From CAZHHH01 sp052400685 (GTDB taxonomy: Bacteria > Bacteroidota > Bacteroidia > Bacteroidales > Marinilabiliaceae): DNA of 64,000 bases. The translations under genes were made by a program, and so were the position numbers. The stretch's first letter is position 1, and every line of letters begins with the position of its first letter. The stretch lies in the NCBI GenBank assembly GCA_052400685.1, contig JBQTGJ010000005.1, one strand, 5' to 3'. Under the pieces are notes generated by a model. The model saw nothing but the letters and a program-made list of their open reading frames with translations, did not search any database and was not told the origin of the DNA. Below, piece by piece: positions 17,936 to 27,164 of this stretch.

Positions 17936-18307
17936 TTAGGATAAAAATTCCTGAAATTTTTTTTCAACTTCAGAAACCTTAAATGGTTTAACAATAAAAT
18001 GGTTTGCGCCCGACGAATGTGCCTTTATTACGCCATCATATTCGGTCACACCAAAATAGATAATAGGGGTAATTATTTTTTGAGTTAACCGTAAAAACGA
18101 AATTAGTTCGTAACAAGAAGTCCCAATAATAATATCATCCACAATAATTAAATCGATTGAATCGTCAGGTGAAATAGTCCCGGCTTCCGAAAAAGAATTA
18201 AGAATTTCGCAATGACAATGACGATTATTATTTTCGATAAGTCGTTTTATAATTTCAATAAAAACGACATCAACCGAAAATACAACTACTTTGATGGGGG
18301 TATCCAT
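17936..18307 (-). CDS. Stand-alone receiver-like (CheY-type) protein, partly degenerate
   Basis: A 123-aa single domain with response-regulator order: beta-1 IKVVVFSVD, phospho-acceptor region LIIVDD (Asp57/58), GANHFIVKPF with the conserved lysine 107. The usual acidic pair after beta-1 is reduced to a single Asp13, and the Thr/Ser after beta-4 is not evident (PIIYFG). Phosphorylation may be weak or absent. No output domain and no kinase neighbour are seen. Confidence 0.75.
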   Translation of the reverse strand: MDTPIKVVVFSVDVVFIEIIKRLIENNNRHCHCEILNSFSEAGTISPDDSIDLIIVDDIIIGTSCYELISFLRLTQKIITPIIYFGVTEYDGVIKAHSSGANHFIVKPFKVSEVEKKFQEFLS

Positions 18308-18754
18308 TATTTCTATCTCTTGTGAGGTAATTATTTAATGATCAAAAATGATGATCCGCCTGATTGTAAAACGAATATCTTCCAATCCAAAACCCTTCAT
18401 TTTCTTTTATAATTAAGAGGTCTAAAAATCCAGGATTGAACAAGAAATGGTGATTACATATTTATTTATCTCTGCCACAGCAAATTTAACAAAAAGAAAG
18501 AATCTAATATTACTTCTTTTCAATAATAAACATAATAAACACTAATTTCAAACAAAGCATTATTAGAAATTCCAGAATTAAAAAAGGACACCCGCGTCTG
18601 TTGTTTACGACAGAAAAAAGACCAATGTAAGCATCCAGGCAAAAAAACAACTGTTAGAAATACTTTATCTCATTAACATTCTTTATTAGATAACGTTGTT
18701 CATCTCGCGCTCAAAACACGACCTTTGTATTATTAAAATATTTAATTCCAACAC
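18308..18754. other. Spacer between divergent receiver and transaldolase genes
   Basis: No ORF or repeat recognised. It should hold both divergent promoters; CCTTTG near 18721-18726 is at best a weak -7 box for the transaldolase gene. Confidence 0.4.
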
Positions 18755-19420
18755 ATGATTTATTTAGCAGATACAGCAGACCTCGAAGCCATTAAAGAAC
18801 TTTACGCTTACTTTCCGCTGGAAGGTATCACAACCAATCCCACTATTCTAAAAAATTGCGGCAACAAGCTATCAGTAGCTGTTGATCAGGTAAAAAATAA
18901 GATAGGGAATGGAATGATACACATTCAGATGATAAGCGAGAAGGCCGAAGATATGGTACGGGAAGCCAAAACCTACAAAACATACTTTGACCTAAAAGAC
19001 AATTTCTACGCAAAAATACCGGTAACCACAGAAGGCTACAGAGCCATCAGAGTTTTAAAGGATGCCGGCATAAATGTAACAGCAACCGCCATCTTCACCC
19101 AACAACAAGCCTTAGTGGCAGCACGTGCCGGCGCTGATTATGTGGCGCCCTATGTAAGCCGGCTGGATAATATCTCGTCGCATGGCATTGAAGTGGTTCG
19201 TGATATAGTAAAAAATATGAATGATTATAAACTGCCAACTAAAGTTCTGGCCGCGAGTTTTAAAACTGTTGACCAGATTTACCGTATTAGCATGAGCGGA
19301 TCTCATTCGGCAACTATAAGCCCTGAATTGCTTCACCAGCTTTTAAAACATCCGATGACTGACATCAGTGTGAAACAATTCACTGAAGATGGGCAGGGCT
19401 TGTATGACCTCAAATTTTAA
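18755..19420 (+). CDS. Transaldolase / fructose-6-phosphate aldolase-like (TalC/FSA)
   Basis: A 221-aa small TIM-barrel class I aldolase of the pentose phosphate pathway. MIYLADTAD at the N terminus, GITTNPTIL, Schiff-base Lys87 in YAKIPVTTEG, TATAIFTQQQA and APYVSRLDN are characteristic of the short transaldolase subfamily 3B. Whether it acts as a transaldolase or as an F6P aldolase cannot be decided by eye. Cytoplasmic, monocistronic. Confidence 0.95.
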   Translation: MIYLADTADLEAIKELYAYFPLEGITTNPTILKNCGNKLSVAVDQVKNKIGNGMIHIQMISEKAEDMVREAKTYKTYFDLKDNFYAKIPVTTEGYRAIRVLKDAGINVTATAIFTQQQALVAARAGADYVAPYVSRLDNISSHGIEVVRDIVKNMNDYKLPTKVLAASFKTVDQIYRISMSGSHSATISPELLHQLLKHPMTDISVKQFTEDGQGLYDLKF

Positions 19421-19587
19421 CTTTCCCAAAAAGCCAAAAGACTGCAATCAGAAACACCGAACCACTTCGGGAACATCAAATACATAAGATGCATTCTGGC
19501 GCAGTATTTTGGCGGGATTTCTCTCGCTTCTAACATCAAAAAAAAGCACATCACGACACCCATGAATCAGACGATAAAACCAAGACA

Positions 19588-21231
19588 CTATCGACTGGCT
19601 TTTCGTTCAATCTCTCTCAGATTTTCCATCTTCTTAATTTCGAGAAAACCCTTAATACCAGTCAAATGTTCCTTCACTCTTTGATGGCCAAATTCATATA
19701 CTTTCTCCACCAAACCATCCAGAAAATCACGGTCGTGAGAAACCAATATCAACGTTCCATCAAAGTCGTTTAGCGCACTTTTTAAAATATCCTTCGTTTT
19801 AATATCCAAATGATTTGTGGGCTCATCCAGAATAAGCAGGTTGACCGGCTCCAGCAACAGCTTTATCATAGCCAGACGGGTACGCTCTCCCCCCGAAAGG
19901 ACTTTCACTTTCTTTAAAATATCATCCCCACTAAACATAAAGGCTCCCAGAATATCTTTAATTTTAGTCCGGATGTCACCAACAGCGACGTCATCAATGG
20001 TTTGAAAAACCGTTATAGACTCATCCAGCAAAGACGCCTGATTCTGAGCAAAATAACCAATTCTCACATTGTGCCCCAAATTAAGAGATCCATCATGCTC
20101 AATCTCATTCATAATACATTTAACCATGGTGGATTTTCCTTCACCGTTGCGTCCCACAAAAGCAACACGCTCGCCACGGGCAATGGTAAACGAAGCGTCG
20201 CGAAACACCGTATGATCACCATACTTTTTTTCGACACCAACGGCAATCACAGGAAATGAACCGGCACGCGGTGAAGGCGGAAATTTCAATCTCAAAGCTG
20301 AAGTGTCTTCTTCATCCACCTCTACCAATTCCAACTTTTCGAGCATTCGCACACGACTCTGCACCTGATTAGACTTGGAGTAAGTGCCTTTAAACCGTTC
20401 GATAAAATCCTTGTTATCGGCAATCATCTTTTGTTGCTCTTCAAACTGTCGCTGCATCTGTTCCCTTCGCTCCTTCCGTAACAACAAATATTGGGAATAA
20501 TTCACCTTGTAATCATAAATACGGCCCATTGTCAATTCAATGGTGCGCGTGGTTATATTGTCGACAAAAGCCTTATCGTGCGAAATTAATATCACTCCTT
20601 TCGCCGAATTCATCAAAAACTCTTCCAACCACTGAATCGATTCTATATCGAGATGATTTGTTGGCTCATCCAAAAGAATTAAATCCGGTTTTTGAAGTAA
20701 TATTTTAGCCAACTCGATACGCATACGCCATCCACCACTAAACTCGCCTGTGGGTTTCGTGAAATCAGCGCGTTCAAAACCCAATCCAAGCAATATCTTC
20801 TCCACATCGGCATCATAATTAGATTCTTCGATGCTGTAAAATTTTTCGCTTAAGACCGAAACCCGCTCAATTAACTGGTAATACTCCTCCGACTCGTAAT
20901 CGGTACGCGTACTAAGCTGGAGATTTAACGCCTCAATTTCATCACGCATCTGATGAATATGCGCAAACGCCTGGGATGCTTCTTCAAAAACAGAACGCCG
21001 GTCTTCGGTAAGCAGATGCTGCGGCAAATAAGCAATCACCGCACCCTGCGGCGCCGACACGCGACCCGATGACGGTTCACGAACGCCTGCCAAAATCTTT
21101 AACATGGTCGATTTCCCCGCTCCGTTTTTACCCATCAACGCAATGCGATCGTTATCATTTATAGCAAACGATATATTTTTAAATAAAGTGGTTCCTCCAA
21201 ACTCTACGGTCAACCCATCAACTGAAATCAT
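19588..21231 (-). CDS. ABC-F family ATPase
   Basis: A 547-aa soluble protein with two ABC cassettes and no membrane domain. Walker A GKNGAGKST and GRNGEGKST, signatures FSGGWRMR and LSGGERTR, Walker B LILLDEPTNHLD and LLILDEPTNHLD, and a charged helical linker around residues 240-310. Members act at the ribosome as translation factors or antibiotic-protection proteins. The architecture resembles the widespread housekeeping Uup/EttA-like group more than a dedicated resistance factor, but this is only an impression. Confidence 0.95.
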   Translation of the reverse strand: MISVDGLTVEFGGTTLFKNISFAINDNDRIALMGKNGAGKSTMLKILAGVREPSSGRVSAPQGAVIAYLPQHLLTEDRRSVFEEASQAFAHIHQMRDEIEALNLQLSTRTDYESEEYYQLIERVSVLSEKFYSIEESNYDADVEKILLGLGFERADFTKPTGEFSGGWRMRIELAKILLQKPDLILLDEPTNHLDIESIQWLEEFLMNSAKGVILISHDKAFVDNITTRTIELTMGRIYDYKVNYSQYLLLRKERREQMQRQFEEQQKMIADNKDFIERFKGTYSKSNQVQSRVRMLEKLELVEVDEEDTSALRLKFPPSPRAGSFPVIAVGVEKKYGDHTVFRDASFTIARGERVAFVGRNGEGKSTMVKCIMNEIEHDGSLNLGHNVRIGYFAQNQASLLDESITVFQTIDDVAVGDIRTKIKDILGAFMFSGDDILKKVKVLSGGERTRLAMIKLLLEPVNLLILDEPTNHLDIKTKDILKSALNDFDGTLILVSHDRDFLDGLVEKVYEFGHQRVKEHLTGIKGFLEIKKMENLREIERKASR

Positions 21232-21340
21232 ACCAACAACATTAATATTTTGAGCCGCAAAGATAAACGGATTTAAGGACTTTTAAGGTGTTCCCCAATG
21301 GTAATAAAATTAAGTTTATTCCAATTTACTGCTTGCAAGG

Positions 21341-21520
21341 AAAGTCCAACTTCTGTGGCATGCATATTCTTAAAATGATCATTTACAAAAACAAACTCAC
21401 ATCTATTCGAAGTCAATAATTTATTCATTTTTCGAGTTCGCAAGCTTTAATCTGGACATTTTCAACCAAGCATCTAAATTTTCTTATCTATGACCGGAAT
21501 TTTCGGACAAGCACTTAATT
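21341..21520 (+). repeat. Dispersed intergenic repeat, long subtype B copy
   Basis: AAGTCCAACTTCTGTGGCAT, ATGATCATTTACAAAAACAA, CGAGTTCGCAAGCTTTAATC, then TTTTCGGACAAGCACTTAAT. The centre is about 35 bp longer than in other copies, because the CATTTTTCGA segment is partly duplicated. Confidence 0.65.
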
Positions 21521-21537
21521 ATAAATATTGGTCTATC

Positions 21538-21573
21538 AAAAAACGGGATCCAAAAATAATGGATCCCGTTTTT
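21538..21573 (-). terminator. Rho-independent terminator of the chitinase gene
   Basis: AAAAACGGGATCC and its complement form a 13-bp stem with a 9-nt loop 30 nt after the chitinase stop, followed on the minus strand by T residues. Confidence 0.85.
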
Positions 21574-21602
21574 CAACACCTTCTACTATTGATTATAGAA
21601 TT

Positions 21603-24600
21603 CTATTTTTTTATAAAAACAGCGTTACCGGAATCTCCATTTACAAAGGATGCTTTAATTATATATGTACCCGAATTCAGGTTGGTTACATCAATGGGAG
21701 AAACCTTGGTTTCTATTACTTTTTGCCCTGTAATACTAAATATCTGGTAGACTGACACGTCCTCTCCTCCCTCAACTGTTAACTGAGTTGCAGTAGGATT
21801 CGGATAAACCTTCATGTTCATTTTCAAACTCATGGTCGGATCTACAAAATCAACACTCAACTTTTTGCTTTTAAGCTGATTAAGGAAACTACCATTATTA
21901 ATTGCAAATGAATTACTATTTTGATAAGCATCCCAATTAATGGACCAGGTCATGATTCCACGAATGGTCGGATAAATTACAGCTAATGTGTTAAAAGCCT
22001 CTTGCAAACCGGCATCGGATATTTGTCCGCTTCCGGCTGCGCTCGCAGACGCAGGTACTCCAATGACCACCTGATCAGCCCTTAAGCCTGGGAAAAAGTA
22101 ATCTTCATTCCCATTAAGGGAGAAGCCTTCGATGGCCATTCGACACATCTCAACAATACCTGCTACAGTTCCCATATCATAGTAGGATTCATCTAAACCT
22201 TTCATGGATCCTGAATTATACAACTGTGCTTGTACATAGGTAATTTCATCTCGCAAAGCATGAATAACAGGAACGTAAACGCCAGATCGCGTATCTACAT
22301 AACTATTTAAGCCTCCATAATAAGTATGTCCCATCTGAAAATAAAAAGTTTCAGGTGCAAAGGACAAAATAAAATTATCATTATAGACGCTGGTTATTTC
22401 TGTTAGCGCCTGTATTAGATTTACGACCTTAGGAGATATTGGGTTTTCAAAATCAGGATCGGCTCCGGATACAAATTCGATGGAATATTGTTCCAGATCA
22501 ATATCAATTCCATCAAATCCATATTCATCCACAAATCCTTTAATTGAGCTTACAAACGTACTTACTGCACTTGCAGACCCTAAAGAAAAATAGCCTTCGT
22601 AGCCTCCAATTGACAGAACTACTTTTTTCCCACTGGCCTGTAAAGCTTTCACATCGGCCTTAAAATCATCAATAGTGTAATCAGGAGATAAACCCGAGAT
22701 AGAAAACATCATCTTTCCATCGGTACTACCTGGCGTTACCGGTTCGGCAAAGGCAATATTTATTACATCCCAATACTCGTTTACTTCTCTCAACGGAATA
22801 AAAGGTACGCCGCCATCCCAGGTATGCCAATAACCACTCATTATTCTATCGGGCAAGCTGACAACACTACCACCGGGCGCATCATCTGTAGTGACACTAA
22901 CAGCCGTTGAAAAGACCGACGTACCAGCAGCATTTTGTGCGCCGACCATGTAATAATAAGTTGAGGACGCCAACAAACCACTATGACTATAACTAGTTGT
23001 ATTACTATCAATTTCCGCCAAGTAATTCCAGGTTGAACCATCTGTAGAATACTGAATAATAAAACTTTGTTCGTTTGTTGAATTATCAGTCCAATTTAGT
23101 AAAACAGCACTACTCGACGTTGCTATTGCGGAGAAATTTTCAGGTGTGTTGGGTAGGGTAATAACATTATTAGTAATTGTTGCTGTGATGTTAGTTGTTG
23201 AAGTACTCCCCGCATTATCAGTTACAGTTAAAGTAACCGTATAAATTCCTGATTCTGAATAGCTATGCGCAGCACTAACGCCCGAACCGGTGGCGTCATC
23301 GCCAAAATCCCAGCTATATACATAAGGCAATGTGCCTCCTGAGGCCACCGCTGTAAAAATCACAGCACTATCAACCAGCCCAATAAAAGAGCCCTCCACA
23401 ATAACCTTGAACTCAGTTACAGCATCAGAACCACATGTTCCCATATTTTCCCAGGTATCATCAATACCTGGAGTACCATCGGTCCACCATTTTGCCTGAT
23501 AATTAACGCCATTATGCGAAACCTGAGAAGCACCTACATAGGCCCCTGCAACCCATGCCGGCCAGCAATCGCTGCCAGCATCGTTATCATCCAAGACACC
23601 GTCATCACAAACGCCCATATTTTCCCATGTGTCATCAGCTCCCGGGGTACCATCTGTCCACCATTTTGCCTGATAATTAACACCATTATACGATACCTGA
23701 GAGCCTCCAACATAGGCTCCGGCAACCCATGCAGGCCAACAATCACCATCAGTATCGTTATCATCAGAAGCACTACCATCGCAAACACCCATATTTTCCC
23801 ATGTGTCATCAACTCCCGGCATACCGTCAGTCCACCATTTCGCTTGATAATTAATACCATTATACGAGACCTGAGAGCCTCCAACGTAGGCCCCGGTAAC
23901 CCATACAGGCCAGCAATCGCCATCAGTACCTCCGGTGCTTGAGATAATGACATTAGTGGTAGTTTTAGCCACAGAACCCTGAGAATCCGTAACAGTTAAT
24001 GTAACAATATAACTACCTTCAGCAGCGTATGCATAAGAAAACTCTATTTGGTCAGTATCAGTGGCAGTTCCATCTCCCATTAACCAATTATAGCTATATG
24101 GAGCAATTCCTCCGGTTGCTGACGCAATAAAACTTATATTTTGCGCTAAATCAGCAACATAAGGTCCATTGGCACTAATTGTAAGAGTTTCCGAATTATC
24201 AGAACCAACCACCTGATAAATAGCACTTAACAGAGAGTTCTCATTCATTGCATCCTGAGACAGTTCCCAAATCATAATTCCTCCGTAGGATTTTGCCAAT
24301 TCACTCTTTTGTTTAATGGTTGGAAGACCATTGTAATAATCACCATTGAAAAAATCTTCATTCTCACTAGCACCTGCAACCAGCAAACTGGCGTAACTAA
24401 TCATAGAAGGACGAGAATAAAAAGGCACACCTAATACTGTTTTACGATTATCCATACCTTTACCAGTCCAGTAGTCAAGTGCCGACACAGCATAGCTATA
24501 AGGAGAGTGACCTGCACCTGAATCCCCATCATAAGCCATTACATTCAAAAAATCGAGTGCATTTAAAGCATCTATATTTATATATTGGCCATAATAATCG

Positions 24601-26642
24601 CCACCAGGAACGGCGGCAGACAACACTTTATTATTACGATGTAGTTTATTTGCTAACACTTGCAACATGCTGGCATAATCAGTGGCCCTGTTAATTGGAT
24701 ATTCCCAATCAATATCAACCCCATCCAAATCATACTGATCACACAACGCAACTAAATTATCCGCAAACTTATCGCGTAAAACAGAGGAAGCAGCAATCGC
24801 TTCAAATCCAGGATTATTTAAGTCAGTCCATCCTCCCACAGCAATACACACTTTGACATTATTGGCATGTGCAAGAGTAACTATTCCCTGAAGTTTTGCC
24901 TGATCAGGAACAGCATCCAAAGAGCCATCACCAGTTGCTGAAGGCGCCACAAAAGCATAAATAATGTGCGTTAATTTATCATATTGAATATCGGAAACAT
25001 CACCTTGATAATAAGGGAAATAACCCACAATCTTCAGATCACTCTCCACTTGACCATCATCCGGTTCTTCTTCATCATCCGCATCATTATTATCGCCAGT
25101 ATCACCAGAAGCAAAAACCTCATTTATTTTATTTACCAAAACAGATTTAACCAAGTCCCATCGTTTTAATTTGGTTCCAAAGCTTGTAGCTGTTCCACTT
25201 ATTTCTAAATCACCATAACCTGTCCAGATTATTGATCCGGCCAGATTATTATCGTTAATAAACTGTGCCTTTATGCCAATAGACTCCTCATCATCATAAC
25301 TTAAAAAATATTTTCCATTGGTCAAGTATGGTACTTTAGCCTGATCGTCCCAGTGGCGTGTCCATCCGTTGATGGTTCCCAATCCTGTTTTTTGAGCGAT
25401 ATAGAAATAATTAGGAGTGCCATCATAGATATCCAATGGCCAATTTGTATAGTCGGCACAAGTAGAAATTGGGCCATCAGGCTGAACTGTAACGCTCACT
25501 TTTTGAGTAGGCACATTAACCGATGCATCATTGGTGCAAACCACTCCACGACCATAAAAAGGGCATCCCATATTTATCATTGTAGAAGGCACTCCAAGAT
25601 CATTTAACTTATCGAGTGTTGATTGCCAATTAAAGGAAGGCTCTTCAGCTCCATCATAAGAATAGACAGGCGAATTATGCCCCGCGATATTCGACCATCC
25701 GCCGTTAAAATCATAAGTCATCATATTAAAATAGTCCATAGTTTTGATGAGCTTATCCCATTCAAAACCTTCTAATTTAGCAGGAGCAGCTGACATCGCC
25801 GCTGTTATTAGACTTTCAGAACCGATAGCATCTCTGATTTCTTGTACTAGTGTAGTAAAATTAGCAAAGTCGGCTTCAGATCCAGAAAAGTTCATACCTC
25901 CAAAGCCGGGATATTCCCAATCCAGATCAATACCATCAAAACCTATAGCAATCAATTTTTTACAATCTGTAATAAAACGAGCGCGCTTAACGGGGTCAGC
26001 CGCCATCTCCGGGAAATGCTTACACATACTCCATCCACCAATAGAAGCCATCACTTTCACACCATTCTGATGCGCAAGATCAAGTAATCCCATTGCACCA
26101 TCTTCAACATGCAAAGGCAATGGTAGCGGCTTATCGTATAGGCCCCAGCCTGGGTTAGACCAGGTTGTGCCACCTTCAACAACTTCAAATCCCTGTGCTT
26201 TAGCCCGGTCAACAACACTGCTGCTTATGTATTGGATAATATCTAATTCGCCAAATAAAATATACAAATCCCAACTGCTATATACATCAGTGTAAAAAAT
26301 ATCGCCCGGCTCTTGTATTTCACCAGCCATGTAAATACTCTTATTTCGCAGGTCGCCGCTGTGTAATGAACCATCATTAGCCACTCCGAAAAAGGAATAG
26401 TTTAAAACAGTGTACTTAGAATAATCAATGTTTAATTGAGTTAATGCTCCGGCTGAAGGAAGGCCCGCTGAGACAGCTTTCCATGCATCCCATTGCGTAA
26501 CATAACCAATTACTTGTTTATTGTGGTCGCCAGTGTTGGCTAATCCTCCAGTATTTACCTGTGCGTATAATGCCGGGGTAAAGAATAGCAGCAAGCAATA
26601 TGCTAAAACCACTATAGGTTGGTGTGTTTTTAGGTTTCTCAT
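21603..26642 (-). CDS. Giant secreted chitinase with three GH18 domains, three CBM5/12 modules and T9SS tail
   Basis: A 1679-aa exported enzyme; the signal peptide spans residues 1-28 from ATG 26642 (an earlier in-frame start at 26708 lacks one). Order: GH18-1 about 43-500 with DGIDLDWEYP (Glu243); acidic linker; GH18-2 about 535-815 with DGVDIDWEYP (Glu647); PKD; three chitin-binding modules of 58-aa period (about 909-1070, DCWP...WWTDG...DTWENMG); PKD; Fn3; GH18-3 about 1263-1590 with DGIDIDLEQ (Glu1384); T9SS tail (VYPNPTATQLTVEG). All three catalytic DxxDxDxE motifs are intact. The first two domains suggest one chitinase type and the third, with Leu-Glu-Gln, a different subfamily. Confidence 0.95.
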   Translation of the reverse strand: MRNLKTHQPIVVLAYCLLLFFTPALYAQVNTGGLANTGDHNKQVIGYVTQWDAWKAVSAGLPSAGALTQLNIDYSKYTVLNYSFFGVANDGSLHSGDLRNKSIYMAGEIQEPGDIFYTDVYSSWDLYILFGELDIIQYISSSVVDRAKAQGFEVVEGGTTWSNPGWGLYDKPLPLPLHVEDGAMGLLDLAHQNGVKVMASIGGWSMCKHFPEMAADPVKRARFITDCKKLIAIGFDGIDLDWEYPGFGGMNFSGSEADFANFTTLVQEIRDAIGSESLITAAMSAAPAKLEGFEWDKLIKTMDYFNMMTYDFNGGWSNIAGHNSPVYSYDGAEEPSFNWQSTLDKLNDLGVPSTMINMGCPFYGRGVVCTNDASVNVPTQKVSVTVQPDGPISTCADYTNWPLDIYDGTPNYFYIAQKTGLGTINGWTRHWDDQAKVPYLTNGKYFLSYDDEESIGIKAQFINDNNLAGSIIWTGYGDLEISGTATSFGTKLKRWDLVKSVLVNKINEVFASGDTGDNNDADDEEEPDDGQVESDLKIVGYFPYYQGDVSDIQYDKLTHIIYAFVAPSATGDGSLDAVPDQAKLQGIVTLAHANNVKVCIAVGGWTDLNNPGFEAIAASSVLRDKFADNLVALCDQYDLDGVDIDWEYPINRATDYASMLQVLANKLHRNNKVLSAAVPGGDYYGQYINIDALNALDFLNVMAYDGDSGAGHSPYSYAVSALDYWTGKGMDNRKTVLGVPFYSRPSMISYASLLVAGASENEDFFNGDYYNGLPTIKQKSELAKSYGGIMIWELSQDAMNENSLLSAIYQVVGSDNSETLTISANGPYVADLAQNISFIASATGGIAPYSYNWLMGDGTATDTDQIEFSYAYAAEGSYIVTLTVTDSQGSVAKTTTNVIISSTGGTDGDCWPVWVTGAYVGGSQVSYNGINYQAKWWTDGMPGVDDTWENMGVCDGSASDDNDTDGDCWPAWVAGAYVGGSQVSYNGVNYQAKWWTDGTPGADDTWENMGVCDDGVLDDNDAGSDCWPAWVAGAYVGASQVSHNGVNYQAKWWTDGTPGIDDTWENMGTCGSDAVTEFKVIVEGSFIGLVDSAVIFTAVASGGTLPYVYSWDFGDDATGSGVSAAHSYSESGIYTVTLTVTDNAGSTSTTNITATITNNVITLPNTPENFSAIATSSSAVLLNWTDNSTNEQSFIIQYSTDGSTWNYLAEIDSNTTSYSHSGLLASSTYYYMVGAQNAAGTSVFSTAVSVTTDDAPGGSVVSLPDRIMSGYWHTWDGGVPFIPLREVNEYWDVINIAFAEPVTPGSTDGKMMFSISGLSPDYTIDDFKADVKALQASGKKVVLSIGGYEGYFSLGSASAVSTFVSSIKGFVDEYGFDGIDIDLEQYSIEFVSGADPDFENPISPKVVNLIQALTEITSVYNDNFILSFAPETFYFQMGHTYYGGLNSYVDTRSGVYVPVIHALRDEITYVQAQLYNSGSMKGLDESYYDMGTVAGIVEMCRMAIEGFSLNGNEDYFFPGLRADQVVIGVPASASAAGSGQISDAGLQEAFNTLAVIYPTIRGIMTWSINWDAYQNSNSFAINNGSFLNQLKSKKLSVDFVDPTMSLKMNMKVYPNPTATQLTVEGGEDVSVYQIFSITGQKVIETKVSPIDVTNLNSGTYIIKASFVNGDSGNAVFIKK
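23435..23921 (-). repeat. Threefold tandem chitin-binding module repeat
   Basis: Three units of about 174 nt inside the chitinase gene, each coding for a CBM5/12 module with DCWP, GAYVG, QVS.NG.NYQAKWWTDG and DDTWENMG. Near-identity at the DNA level suggests recent duplication or gene conversion. Confidence 0.9.
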
Positions 26643-26655
26643 AAAACAATTTTTT

Positions 26656-26671
26656 ATAGCAAATTTGCTAT
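26656..26671. promoter_or_regulatory. 16-bp perfect palindrome upstream of chitinase start
   Basis: ATAGCAAATTTGCTAT lies 14 nt before ATG 26642. Its position suits an operator or a translation-control hairpin, but a chance palindrome in AT-rich DNA is possible. Confidence 0.3.
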
Positions 26672-27072
26672 CGTTTAAAACTATGTTTTTACGATTATTT
26701 ATTATCAATTAAAAAATGTCATTAATTATCTAACAGCACCAATCCCTCACATACAACTAAATCACAATTCATTACAAACGCTCCATTTTCAATCCACAGT
26801 TCTCAATCATTCGGTTACAGGCAATACTATAACCAAAAGAGATTAGTTGAATTACAATAAAAAACGAGCTATCGCGAAATAGCTTTTGAATAAAAAGGCA
26901 CTGATATTCCATATATCTAATGAGCCATACTAAGAGCTCACCATAGGAAAGATGCTAAACAGGTTGTTTCGCAATAGACTTATCTTCATACGAATTTTAC
27001 ACTCCTAATAAACAAATATTTATAACGGCCAATTAGCACATCATACATAGTCAGACTAACCAACCTCAAATC
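26672..27072. other. Spacer upstream of chitinase
   Basis: No ORF recognised; it should contain the chitinase promoter, which I could not identify with confidence. Confidence 0.4.
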
Positions 27073-27164
27073 GTGTTTGTCCTCAAAATGAGCATTTACA
27101 ATAGTAAATGCTCACTTTTCAAACTTCGAAAGTCTCAAAAATGAAATTTTCTCACTAACACGAT
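27073..27164 (+). repeat. Dispersed intergenic repeat, subtype B copy
   Basis: GTTTGTCCTCAAAATGAGCA, then ATTTACAATAGTAAAT (a local hairpin), CACTTTTCAAACTTCGAAAG and ATGAAATTTTCTCACTAACA. It abuts the stop codon of the GH64 gene. Confidence 0.65.

Noticed and set aside
23435..23921. CRISPR-like array (three direct repeats)
   Set aside because: The repeats are in-frame 58-codon protein modules (CBM5/12) with no spacer structure; no other CRISPR-like array was seen in the window.
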